Positions 1 to 5,283 are shown, numbered from the stretch's first letter. The stretch: 5,283 nucleotides of DNA from Anaerolineae bacterium (GCA_016929205.1 JAFGJF010000102.1:1-5283), one strand, 5' to 3'. The notes: a model not told the origin generated them from the sequence alone. Program-made: numbers and translations.

Positions 1-438
1 GACGAGCCGACGGCAGGGCTCGATCCCGAGGAGCGCGTCCGTTTTCGAAATCTGCTGGCCGAGGTCGCGCAGCGCTGCGCCGTGATTCTCTCGACGCACA
101 TTGTCGAGGACATTGGCCAGAGCTGTAGCCATATGGCGGTGCTGTGGCGGGGCACAGCACTGTTTCGGGGCACGCCCGGTGAGCTCGTGGAACGGGTGAG
201 GGGCAAGGTGTGGATGATTCAGGGCATAGATGGGGCACAGCCAGATGGCGACCTGGTCGTTGTCTCTACACAGCCGTTTCAAGAAGGCGTGTTGTATCGC
301 GTACTGGGTGAACCCCTTGCTGGGTGCGATGCAACCGCGGTCGAGCCACGGCTCGAGGATGGCTATTTGTGGTTGATGGCAAGGGCGCGTGAAGGATGTC
401 CTATGTTGCGCGTGGCAAAGCCGTTCCTGCCGGTATAG
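1..438 (+). CDS. ABC transporter ATP-binding protein, C-terminal part (5' end outside window)
   Basis: This is the last 145 residues of an ABC ATPase, the cytoplasmic subunit that hydrolyses ATP to drive a membrane transporter. The first visible residues are the end of Walker B and the D-loop (DEPTAGLDPEE, residues 1-11). The switch histidine follows in STH (His33), then the usual IVEDI segment. The remaining residues, with a GTPGEL element near 57-62 and an EPRLEDGYLWLM element near 113-124, match the C-terminal extension of ABC-2-type (drug or polysaccharide export class) ATPases, where a P-x-LED-x-(Y/F)-L motif is common. Walker A and the signature motif lie upstream, outside the window. 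The frame stays open from base 1 to a TAG at 436-438. The substrate and permease partner cannot be told from this fragment. The downstream fucosidase has its own promoter, so the two need not be functionally linked. Confidence 0.93.
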   Translation, partial: DEPTAGLDPEERVRFRNLLAEVAQRCAVILSTHIVEDIGQSCSHMAVLWRGTALFRGTPGELVERVRGKVWMIQGIDGAQPDGDLVVVSTQPFQEGVLYRVLGEPLAGCDATAVEPRLEDGYLWLMARAREGCPMLRVAKPFLPV

Positions 439-467
439 TTCTAGCCGGCCCAATTTCCGTTCTTTTT
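429..467 (+). terminator. possible weak terminator of the ABC ATPase gene
   Basis: GCCGG at 429-433 can pair with CCGGC at 445-449 around an 11-nt loop that contains the TAG stop. A T-rich stretch (TCTTTTT, 461-467) lies 11 nt downstream. The stem is only 5 bp and the T-tract is not adjacent, so this is not a canonical intrinsic terminator. It is listed because it sits exactly between the ATPase stop and the next promoter. Confidence 0.25.
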
Positions 468-489
468 GAGGCTACCTCGTGGCGATCCC

Positions 490-518
490 TTGGCTTTTAT
501 GCAATATGGTGATAGAAT
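490..518 (+). promoter_or_regulatory. sigma-70-type promoter for the fucosidase gene
   Basis: A -35 box TTGGCT (490-495, 4 of 6 to TTGACA) and a -10 box TAGAAT (513-518, 5 of 6 to TATAAT) are separated by exactly 17 bp. Transcription would start near 524-526, about 10 nt before the ribosome binding site at 535 and 28 nt before the ATG at 553. This placement excludes the more upstream in-frame TTG at 466 as the start. I see no clear operator palindrome around the boxes. Confidence 0.6.
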
Positions 519-534
519 TCAGGGAAACACTTGT

Positions 535-543
535 AGGAGGAGA
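535..543 (+). promoter_or_regulatory. ribosome binding site of the fucosidase gene
   Basis: The sequence AGGAGGAGA, containing a full AGGAGG core at 535-540, precedes the ATG at 553 with about 12 nt between the core and the start. The spacing is slightly long but acceptable. It is the only strong Shine-Dalgarno sequence near the gene and it decides the start in favour of 553. Confidence 0.75.
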
Positions 544-552
544 CCGCAGGCA

Positions 553-2010
553 ATGCACTTTGAGGCAGATAAGGCATCTCTAAGTCAACACCAGATCCCG
601 GCGTGGTTCCACGACGCCAAGCTCGGCATTTTCATTCATTGGGGGCTGTATTCCGTGCCCGCGTACGCGCCGACAGAATATGGGGATATCAACGAGACGT
701 TCAAGCGGGGCGGGAGGTTCCACTTTGTTCACAACCCCTATGCCGAATGGTATCTCAATTCGATCAAGTTCGAGGATGGGCCGTACCGGGTCTATCACGA
801 GCGGACGTATGGGGCCGATTTTTCGTATGACGACTTTGTGCCTATGTTCAACAACGAGATTGCCAGATGGGATCCGGGCAGAATGGCGGATGTGTTCGCC
901 AAGATCGGCGCGCGCTATGTGGTGCTGACAACCAAGCACCACGACGGGTTTTTGTTGTGGCCCAGCGCTACGCCCAATCCCAACAAGGAGGGCTATTGCG
1001 CCAGCCGCGATATCGTCGGCGAACTCGCCAAAGCGGTCAAGGCCAGGGGCATGAGAATGGGCGTGTACTATTCCGGCGCGCTCGACTGGAGTTTCACTCC
1101 CAAACCGATCGACGGCATCGTGAGTATGCTGGACAACGGGCCGATCGACTCAGCCTATGCGCGCTACGTGGACGCGCATTTTCTCGAGCTGATCGACAAG
1201 GTCGAGCCCGCGGTCTTGTGGAACGACATCGGCTACCCGCCCGACGGTGAATCGGAACGGGTCGTGGCTGCTTTTTACAACAAGATAAAAGAAGGCGTGG
1301 TCAACGATCGCTGGACGAAAAACAGCAGGTGGCTCAGAAGATTGATCCGGTTCTGGCCGGTCAATAGGCTGCTCGAATGGGTGATCAACAAGATGATCGC
1401 CAGCAGCGGTATGTCGGGTGAGCTGCCGACAAACGGTCACTATGATTTTCGGACGCCCGAATACGCGACGTTTACCGAGATTAAAGAGACCAAGTGGGAA
1501 TGCTGCCGGGGGCTGGGCCGCTCCTTTGGCTACAACCAGATGGAGCAGGACGAGCACCACATTTTGACGACCGATCTGATCCACTCCTTTATCGATATCG
1601 TCAGCAAGAATGGCAATTTGCTGCTGAATGTTGGCCCGATGGCCGATGGCACGATTCCCGATTTGCAGCTCGAACGGCTGCTGGGACTGGGCGAGTGGCT
1701 GGACGTGAACGGGGAGGCGATTTTTGGCACACGGCCCTGGACCCGGGCAAATGGAACGACGGGAGATGGGATGGGCGTGCGCTTTACGACCAAAGGGGAT
1801 GTGTTGTATGCTATCGTGCTCGGGGTGCCGTCCAGCGAACACCTGATCATTCAGAACCTGACGGTTGCAGAGCGGTCGACGATCCGGATGTTGGGTAGCT
1901 CAGATGTGCTGCCATGGCAACAGGATGGCGCGGATTTGAGCATGGCTTTGCCTGACGAGATCGCAGCGTCTTGTGCCGTCGCTTTTCGGATCGCCAAAGA
2001 CCAAGCCTGA
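553..2010 (+). CDS. alpha-L-fucosidase, glycoside hydrolase family 29
   Basis: This enzyme should remove terminal alpha-L-fucose from glycans by the retaining mechanism of GH29. Counting from the ATG at 553, the protein has 485 residues. Visible family landmarks are FIHWG (27-31), NPYAEWY (61-67), KHHDG (128-132), LWND with the expected nucleophile Asp225 in VLWNDIGYP, KWE (314-316) followed by RGLGRSFGYN, and NLLLNVGPMADGTIPD (355-370). From memory, the Thermotoga maritima enzyme aligns along nearly the whole length, and its acid/base Glu corresponds to Glu316 here; I could not compute the alignment. A C-terminal beta-sandwich domain is expected from about 395 to the end. There is no signal peptide, so the enzyme is probably cytoplasmic and would act on imported oligosaccharides. 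Residues 255-296 form an insertion relative to the Thermotoga enzyme, basic and probably helical. The start is set by the promoter at 490-518 and the RBS at 535. An upstream in-frame TTG (466) would lie before the promoter. Confidence 0.95.
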   Translation: MHFEADKASLSQHQIPAWFHDAKLGIFIHWGLYSVPAYAPTEYGDINETFKRGGRFHFVHNPYAEWYLNSIKFEDGPYRVYHERTYGADFSYDDFVPMFNNEIARWDPGRMADVFAKIGARYVVLTTKHHDGFLLWPSATPNPNKEGYCASRDIVGELAKAVKARGMRMGVYYSGALDWSFTPKPIDGIVSMLDNGPIDSAYARYVDAHFLELIDKVEPAVLWNDIGYPPDGESERVVAAFYNKIKEGVVNDRWTKNSRWLRRLIRFWPVNRLLEWVINKMIASSGMSGELPTNGHYDFRTPEYATFTEIKETKWECCRGLGRSFGYNQMEQDEHHILTTDLIHSFIDIVSKNGNLLLNVGPMADGTIPDLQLERLLGLGEWLDVNGEAIFGTRPWTRANGTTGDGMGVRFTTKGDVLYAIVLGVPSSEHLIIQNLTVAERSTIRMLGSSDVLPWQQDGADLSMALPDEIAASCAVAFRIAKDQA

Positions 2011-2036
2011 CTTTTGTGCAGGGTCTGGCGTTTTCT
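1992..2036 (+). terminator. probable intrinsic terminator of the fucosidase gene
   Basis: CGCCA and GACC (1992-2002, with a two-A bulge) pair with GGTCTGGCG (2022-2030). This gives a 9-bp GC-rich stem over a long loop, followed directly by TTTTCT. The stem begins inside the last codons of the fucosidase and the loop holds its TGA stop. The immediate T-run supports termination on the + strand; the bulge and 19-nt loop weaken it. Confidence 0.5.
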
Positions 2037-2040
2037 ATCC

Positions 2041-2067
2041 AGAGTTGTTTCTTGACAAAACAACTCT
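2041..2067. repeat. perfect 10-bp inverted repeat
   Basis: AGAGTTGTTT (2041-2050) and AAACAACTCT (2058-2067) are exact reverse complements around the 7-nt loop CTTGACA. No T-tract follows on either strand, so it is not a classical terminator. It could be a regulator site, a processing hairpin or a 3'-end stabiliser for either converging transcript. It overlaps the first codons of the ABC-exporter remnant. Confidence 0.55.
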
Positions 2068-2210
2068 CATACGTCAAACAATATTGGCAATTGATCGCCT
2101 TCGCCCTGGTTTTGGCGGCACTTAACCAAACGTTTTCTTTTTTGGACCCGCTCGTTTTTCGCCAGATCATCGATGTGGCGGCAGCAGACCGGGGAGCGCG
2201 AGCAGGATGA
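2052..2210 (+). pseudogene. ABC exporter (permease-ATPase fusion) N-terminal remnant
   Basis: Read from the TTG at 2052, the frame gives 52 residues. The first 43 or so resemble the start of a type IV (MsbA-like) ABC exporter: a short basic lead with KQYW (9-12), a hydrophobic helix LIAFALVLAAL (14-24), then FLDPLVFRQIID (29-40). The NQ-x-x-x-x-LDP-x-x-FR-x-IID pattern is what I would expect of such half-transporters, whose full length is near 600 residues. Here the frame ends at TGA 2208-2210. I find no continuation of the membrane domain or the ATPase domain in any frame before the next gene. No Shine-Dalgarno site precedes the TTG, and other in-frame starts (GTG 2016, ATG 1971) are no better. 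It is probably a decayed or recombination-truncated gene, though a genuine short membrane peptide cannot be excluded. The match was judged by eye. Confidence 0.5.
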
Positions 2211-2304
2211 CGAGATCCTGGATACGGGCTGGGATGAACGCTTGGCCGCTTGTGTCGAGCTTGCTGTGCGGTCCGCGGCGGATGCGGGGTGATCCCGGGT
2301 ATCG

Positions 2305-2325
2305 GGTTTGTTTGGCAGACAAACC
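2305..2325. repeat. 7-bp inverted repeat
   Basis: GGTTTGT (2305-2311) and ACAAACC (2319-2325) are exact reverse complements around a 7-nt loop TTGGCAG. No T-run follows on either strand. The function is unknown; it may be a chance hairpin. Confidence 0.35.
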
Positions 2326-2428
2326 AAATGTGATTGTCCTTTCCACCGTATCCGCCGCCGGCGACGGTGCTTTCAGCGGCGGAGTTGTGGTGCGTGTGCA
2401 GAACCGGGGCGACGACGATGGCGATGGC

Positions 2429-2446
2429 ATCCCGAATTGTCGGGAT
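2429..2446 (-). terminator. hairpin just after the DUF362 gene, possible operon end
   Basis: ATCCCGA (2429-2435) and TCGGGAT (2440-2446) are exact reverse complements around a 4-nt loop, a compact and stable 7-bp hairpin. On the - strand it starts 18 nt after the TAG stop of the DUF362 gene, where an operon-ending structure would be expected. No T-tract follows it, so it is a weak intrinsic terminator at best, or a 3'-end protecting hairpin. Confidence 0.35.
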
Positions 2447-2464
2447 CCCTGGCGGAATATCTAT

Positions 2465-3625
2465 CTACCTATAGCCAGGTCTTTGCAGTATCCTGCCCAA
2501 AAGCGGCGTCCTGGTGTAAATGGCCTGGTTGGGACACATTTCCTGGCAGCAGTAGCAGCGGATGCAGGCCTCGTGTCGGTAGATGGGGGGCCGCTGCCGC
2601 CCGCCGTCTGCAAAGTGCAGCGCCTTGTCCGGGACCGGGCATGCCTTGATGCACAAACCGCAGCGGGTGCATTTGGCCGGATCGATGGCCGGTCTGGGCA
2701 GGGTAAGCTGCTTGATCCAGTTATAGTGGGCATAGGATGCGTTGCCATAGACCGGTTTGCGGATGGCTTTGAATGTCCGATCCAGGCATACGTCGAGTGT
2801 TGTATCGCCCATGTATTCGATCTCGTGCACCTGGTACCGGCCCAGGCCCATTTCTCCGCCCACGATCGTCGTGGGCACGAATTCGGGGTTCATATCCACC
2901 AGCCGGCAAAAGGTGGCATCAACGGCCACGGGGTCCTCGGACAGGATCAGTACGCCCATTGCCTTCGGGGCGCCGCTGCGCGGCCCGTTGCCTTCCATGG
3001 CTACGATACCATCCAGAACGTGCAGGCGTGGCCGCAGAGTCAGGTTCAACTCGACCAATAGGCGGCTGAAGTCGGTCACGTCTGGGAATTGCACGTGGTA
3101 CGTGGCTTTGCGCTTTCCGGAAATGCAGCCAAAGAGGTTCTTGACTGCGCCCGTGATCCGGGTGAGCTGGTGGGTTTTCATTTTGGGTAGGTTGATAATG
3201 CCGTCGCAATTGTGAACGGCCTCGGCGACAGGAAAGCTGGATACCAGCGCGCCCCCGGTATTGGACATAGGCTTGCTGGTGGCAAATCCGCCAATTTTGG
3301 CGCCGCTTTGGAGCCCCGCTTCTTGCAGCCCCGACCTTTTGGCCGCCAGCGTGGGACGATCGAGACCCGGTGAGTCGCCAAACTGGACGCCGGCGCCTCC
3401 TTCTTGCAGCAGGCGGACGCACCCGGCGAGCACCGAGGGATGGGTCGTAACTGCTTTGTCCGGACCCTCTGCAGCGAGGATGTTTGGCTTGAGCAGGATC
3501 TGTTCGCCAGGTCTGACAAAGCGAGCCAACCCGCCTAACAGATCGGTTCCGCGTTTGAGTGCCAGGTAGACCGTTTCCGGGTCGTATCCGGCACAGCGCA
3601 CCAGGGCAACTGTAGAACGGTTCAT
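2465..3625 (-). CDS. DUF362 domain protein with C-terminal 2[4Fe-4S] ferredoxin domain
   Basis: The 386-residue protein has a DUF362 domain over about residues 5-290 and a bacterial-type ferredoxin domain over about 312-372. The DUF362 part shows LLKPNIL (44-50), THPSVL (61-66), FGDSPG (82-87), INLPKMKTH (144-152) and VKNLFG (161-166). These are typical of the family, whose biochemical role I cannot name. The ferredoxin part has two full C-x2-C-x2-C-x3-C-P sets, Cys319/322/325/329 and Cys354/357/360/364, so two [4Fe-4S] clusters and an electron-transfer role are expected. There is no signal peptide or membrane helix, so it is probably cytoplasmic. The ATG at 3623-3625 has an ideal ribosome binding site (AAAGGAGG) 5 nt upstream. 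The start overlaps the stop of the reductase gene as ATGA, which indicates translational coupling as the third gene of the - strand operon. Length is normal for this domain pair. Confidence 0.92.
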   Translation of the reverse strand: MNRSTVALVRCAGYDPETVYLALKRGTDLLGGLARFVRPGEQILLKPNILAAEGPDKAVTTHPSVLAGCVRLLQEGGAGVQFGDSPGLDRPTLAAKRSGLQEAGLQSGAKIGGFATSKPMSNTGGALVSSFPVAEAVHNCDGIINLPKMKTHQLTRITGAVKNLFGCISGKRKATYHVQFPDVTDFSRLLVELNLTLRPRLHVLDGIVAMEGNGPRSGAPKAMGVLILSEDPVAVDATFCRLVDMNPEFVPTTIVGGEMGLGRYQVHEIEYMGDTTLDVCLDRTFKAIRKPVYGNASYAHYNWIKQLTLPRPAIDPAKCTRCGLCIKACPVPDKALHFADGGRQRPPIYRHEACIRCYCCQEMCPNQAIYTRTPLLGRILQRPGYR

Positions 3626-4542
3626 GTGTTCCTCCTTTGGTATGACAGGGTTGTGCTGCCTGGCCGCGCCGGTTGATCTTGGGTCGAGTGGCGTCGCTTA
3701 GCGGTGCGACCCCAGATCGTCGAGACCACGGCATAGATCGCGCTGCGGGGTACGACCTGCCCGGCGGCGACGATCAGTTTATTCAAGAGTCCTGGCACGA
3801 TCACAGCTTTTCCCGCCAGCATTCCTTCTATCGCGCATGCAGCCACAGGCTCTGGATCCATGCATGTCAGGCGGGCGGCGAGGCCACTGGCCTCGATCCT
3901 TGCCTGGCAGTCCGGGTTGGTGCGGATGCCGTTTGGGCACAATACACTCGTCTTGATTGGTGTGCCTCTCATTTCCTCGCGCAAGGCCAGGCTAAAGTTG
4001 AGGATGAATGCCTTGGAAGGCGCATAAACCGGCATAAAAGGCATTGGGAAAAAGGCGGCCATGCTGGCAACGTTCAGGATGAAAGCCTTTTGCTGGTGTT
4101 TCATTTCCGGCAGCATCAGGCGGGTGAGTTTGACCAGGGCCAGGTTGTTAAGCAGGATGCAAGATTCGTTTTCTTGCAGGGTCGAGTCCTCGAACCGGGC
4201 ATTGTACCCGACGCCGGCGTTGTTGATCAAGATCGAAACCGGGCATTTCTTGTCAGAGATCCACCGGCACACCCTCTCCGAACTGTCGGATGCAGTGAGA
4301 TCCATCTCGAGATACTCGACTTGCACGTCGTGGCGCTGCCCGAGATCGCCAGCGACTTCAGGCAAGCCGGAGGCCGGCAGGGCGACGAGCAAGAGATCCA
4401 TATTGCGGCTGGCGCATTCCCTGGCAAGGGCCCGGCCCAAACCCTGGCTGGCGCCGGTGATCAGCGCACTGTGTCGTGACTGGCCTGGCGGTCGCTTGTT
4501 CTGGCGTTCGATCATAGCAGTTACTGTGTTTTTGGTCAACAT
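3622..4542 (-). CDS. short-chain dehydrogenase/reductase (classical SDR, NAD(P)-dependent)
   Basis: This 306-residue Rossmann-fold oxidoreductase should interconvert a carbonyl and a hydroxyl with NAD(P)(H). Seen in order are the cofactor loop TGASQGLG (29-36), an acidic turn EMDLTAS (79-85), NNAG (107-110), the catalytic Ser160 in NVAS, and Tyr173 and Lys177 in YAPSK. The usual P-G after the last core strand reads CPNGIRT (202-208). After about 250 comes PGLLNKLIVAAGQVVPRS, a semi-hydrophobic C-terminal segment like that of DltE / 17-beta-hydroxysteroid dehydrogenase-type SDRs, several of which act on acyl chains or lipids. The last 28 or so residues (GRTAKRRHS onward) are basic and polar, beyond the usual family end. 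I chose the ATG at 4540-4542 because AAGGGAG lies 8 nt upstream. The ATG at 4546-4548 would be too close, and the ATG at 4603-4605, which overlaps the acyltransferase stop, has no Shine-Dalgarno site. The substrate is unknown. Confidence 0.92.
   Translation of the reverse strand: MLTKNTVTAMIERQNKRPPGQSRHSALITGASQGLGRALARECASRNMDLLLVALPASGLPEVAGDLGQRHDVQVEYLEMDLTASDSSERVCRWISDKKCPVSILINNAGVGYNARFEDSTLQENESCILLNNLALVKLTRLMLPEMKHQQKAFILNVASMAAFFPMPFMPVYAPSKAFILNFSLALREEMRGTPIKTSVLCPNGIRTNPDCQARIEASGLAARLTCMDPEPVAACAIEGMLAGKAVIVPGLLNKLIVAAGQVVPRSAIYAVVSTIWGRTAKRRHSTQDQPARPGSTTLSYQRRNT
3631..3638 (-). promoter_or_regulatory. ribosome binding site of the DUF362 gene
   Basis: On the - strand AAAGGAGG ends 5 nt before the ATG at 3625. 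The site lies inside the last codons of the reductase gene, so the ferredoxin protein can be re-initiated by ribosomes finishing the reductase at the ATGA overlap. It is close to a perfect anti-SD match, suggesting the third gene is translated well. Confidence 0.85.
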
Positions 4543-4550
4543 GGTCATGT

Positions 4551-4557
4551 CTCCCTT
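4551..4557 (-). promoter_or_regulatory. ribosome binding site deciding the reductase start
   Basis: AAGGGAG on the - strand lies 8 nt before the ATG at 4542 and only 2 nt before the ATG at 4548. The spacing favours 4542. It also means the reading frame upstream to 4605 is probably untranslated leader. Confidence 0.7.
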
Positions 4558-4582
4558 GAGAAACCGGATGTTGCGATTACGT

Positions 4583-4599
4583 TCCACCCGGCAGGTGGA
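4583..4599 (-). repeat. 6-bp hairpin in the acyltransferase-reductase gap
   Basis: TCCACC (4583-4588) and GGTGGA (4594-4599) are exact reverse complements around a 5-nt loop. The hairpin starts a few nt after the acyltransferase stop, ahead of the reductase RBS. No T-run follows, so it should not end transcription; it might tune expression or mark an mRNA processing site. Confidence 0.4.
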
Positions 4600-4604
4600 C
4601 CTCA

Positions 4605-5283
4605 TTAGATGTGGTGGAAGGCTCGTTCATAGATACCGCGATAAGCGGTACGGTGTGTCTGCTGCCGCATGCGGCTCTCGCTCTCCTGGGCCAGGTGGGC
4701 AATGCGCTGCATCACCTGCTGCGAGAGGGCGCGCACGTAGGCCCAATCATCCATGTTTCCGTTCAGGATCATCGGTTTGCCCACGGTCATCGCATAGGGA
4801 CCGTGCAGGTACCAGGTACCGACCTCCAGCTTGCCATCGACGACCGTCTCCATAAGGTGGAGGCGCGCGCGATCGAGGTAGATGCCCACCGGGATCACCG
4901 GTGCGCCCGTGCTCAAGGCCAGGCGGGCGACACCTGTACGAGCTGGGTAAACACCTCCTTCTCGCGGGCTGATCGAGCCTTCGGGGAAAATCATGACCGT
5001 CTGCCCGTTTTGCAGCCGCCTCTTGGCACCCTCAAGCGCCGCGCGCCCGTTCCCGTCAATCACAGGGATGTGACCGGCGGCGTGCAGGTAGCGCCCGAAC
5101 AGTGGCACCTTGAACAGCGTCTCACTGATCAAAGCGCTGCACTGTCCCCGCGCGACCAGCATGACCAGGCCGGGGTCGCTCGTGCTGGGGTGATTGGCGG
5201 CGACGATCTTGGGGCCGTGAGGCAGCGGCGCGTGCCACTTGACATCGAGATCGAGCAGCAGCCGTGATGCGGCGCCGACCAGC
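4605..5283 (-). CDS. PlsC-type lysophospholipid acyltransferase (5' end outside window)
   Basis: This belongs to the 1-acyl-sn-glycerol-3-phosphate acyltransferase (LPLAT/PlsC) family, which transfers acyl groups to lysophosphatidate or related acceptors at the inner face of the membrane. The frame is open from the window edge to TAA at 4605-4607, giving 225 residues. The catalytic H-x4-D box reads NHPSTSD (His31, Asp36 of the visible part). The region after it has HIPVIDGNG (about 71-79), matching the G-x-I/F-x-I-D-R acceptor-site block but with Gly after the Asp instead of Arg. The third block is IFPEGS (98-103), and VIPVGI (129-134) is the fourth. Only some N-terminal residues, probably a membrane-associating segment, are missing. 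The ATG at 5160-5162 is internal, after the H-x4-D box, and is not the start. It is the first visible gene of the operon with the reductase and the DUF362 protein. The true acyl acceptor cannot be read from sequence. Confidence 0.93.
   Translation of the reverse strand, partial: LVGAASRLLLDLDVKWHAPLPHGPKIVAANHPSTSDPGLVMLVARGQCSALISETLFKVPLFGRYLHAAGHIPVIDGNGRAALEGAKRRLQNGQTVMIFPEGSISPREGGVYPARTGVARLALSTGAPVIPVGIYLDRARLHLMETVVDGKLEVGTWYLHGPYAMTVGKPMILNGNMDDWAYVRALSQQVMQRIAHLAQESESRMRQQTHRTAYRGIYERAFHHI

Larger units (their letters stand above)
2211..2464. other. unassigned stretch between converging genes
   Basis: I recognise no gene in these 254 bases. Several frames stay open for 40-90 codons on both strands, which is common in GC-rich DNA, and none carries a start with a good ribosome binding site. 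One + frame contains DDDGDGIPN (about 2411-2437), which resembles a calcium-binding thrombospondin type 3 motif, but without repeats or surrounding domain. Two 7-bp inverted repeats (2305-2325 and 2429-2446) lie here. The stretch could be a decayed remainder of the locus that once held the ABC exporter. Confidence 0.4.

Noticed and set aside
1..438. ABC ATPase and exporter remnant at 2052-2210 as parts of one transporter
   Set aside because: The 1-438 protein ends like a stand-alone ABC-2-type ATPase, whereas the remnant resembles the start of a fused permease-ATPase, so they belong to different transporter classes.
466..552. An upstream TTG start adding 29 residues to the fucosidase
   Set aside because: It lies before the -35 box, has no Shine-Dalgarno site, and the extra residues do not resemble a signal peptide or a GH29 N-terminus.
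1150..1842. Long - strand open frame inside the fucosidase
   Set aside because: It is a shadow of the GH29 gene, whose catalytic motifs are all intact on the + strand. The antisense product shows no domain.
2052..2084. TTGACA at 2052-2057 as a -35 box of a live promoter
   Set aside because: No acceptable -10 box lies 16-18 bp downstream; the sequence there is CAAACA-like. The TTGACA sits in a hairpin loop.
2534..2566. Additional cysteine (Cys359) in the second cluster motif of the DUF362 protein as an unusual ligand
   Set aside because: The C-x2-C-x-C-C-x3-C-P arrangement is, as far as I recall, frequent in DUF362 ferredoxin tails; the standard four ligands are complete without it.
2207..3061. 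Long open + frame running antisense into the DUF362 gene
   Set aside because: Most of it is the mirror of a clear DUF362-ferredoxin coding region with intact motifs and RBS. The + frame has no recognisable domain and no good start signal.

Overview
The window looks like bacterial chromosomal DNA of moderately high GC. It has strong Shine-Dalgarno sites, a sigma-70-type promoter and tightly packed genes. The fucosidase resembles Thermotoga-type GH29 enzymes, and the acyltransferase and ABC-exporter remnant have a flavour I associate with Chloroflexota. That taxonomic guess rests on protein resemblance only and is weak. I see no rRNA, tRNA, CRISPR array, transposase or phage gene.

Left half (1-2010, + strand): the window opens inside an ABC transporter ATPase, from Walker B to the C-terminus. 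A 114-bp gap follows, holding a recognisable promoter and a strong ribosome binding site. Next comes a complete cytoplasmic GH29 alpha-L-fucosidase with all the expected active-site motifs and an unusual basic insertion of about 42 residues. A bulged GC-rich hairpin followed by a T-rich run overlaps its stop codon and probably ends the transcript.

Middle (2011-2464): this is a convergent intergenic region. It holds about 45 codons that look like the N-terminus, with the first membrane helix, of an ABC exporter (permease-ATPase fusion), and they stop abruptly. After that come about 250 bp that I cannot assign, with several short perfect inverted repeats.

Right half (2465-5283, - strand): a compact three-gene operon is read right to left. 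The genes are a PlsC-type lysophospholipid acyltransferase (5' end outside the window), a short-chain dehydrogenase/reductase and a DUF362 protein with a C-terminal 2[4Fe-4S] ferredoxin domain. The reductase and DUF362 genes share an ATGA stop/start overlap. The acyltransferase stop is 62 bp from the preferred reductase start and touches an alternative start as TAATG. The grouping suggests the three products act in one pathway, possibly acyl-lipid or membrane-lipid modification with an iron-sulfur redox step. That pathway is an inference from the neighbourhood and is the most promising undescribed system here.
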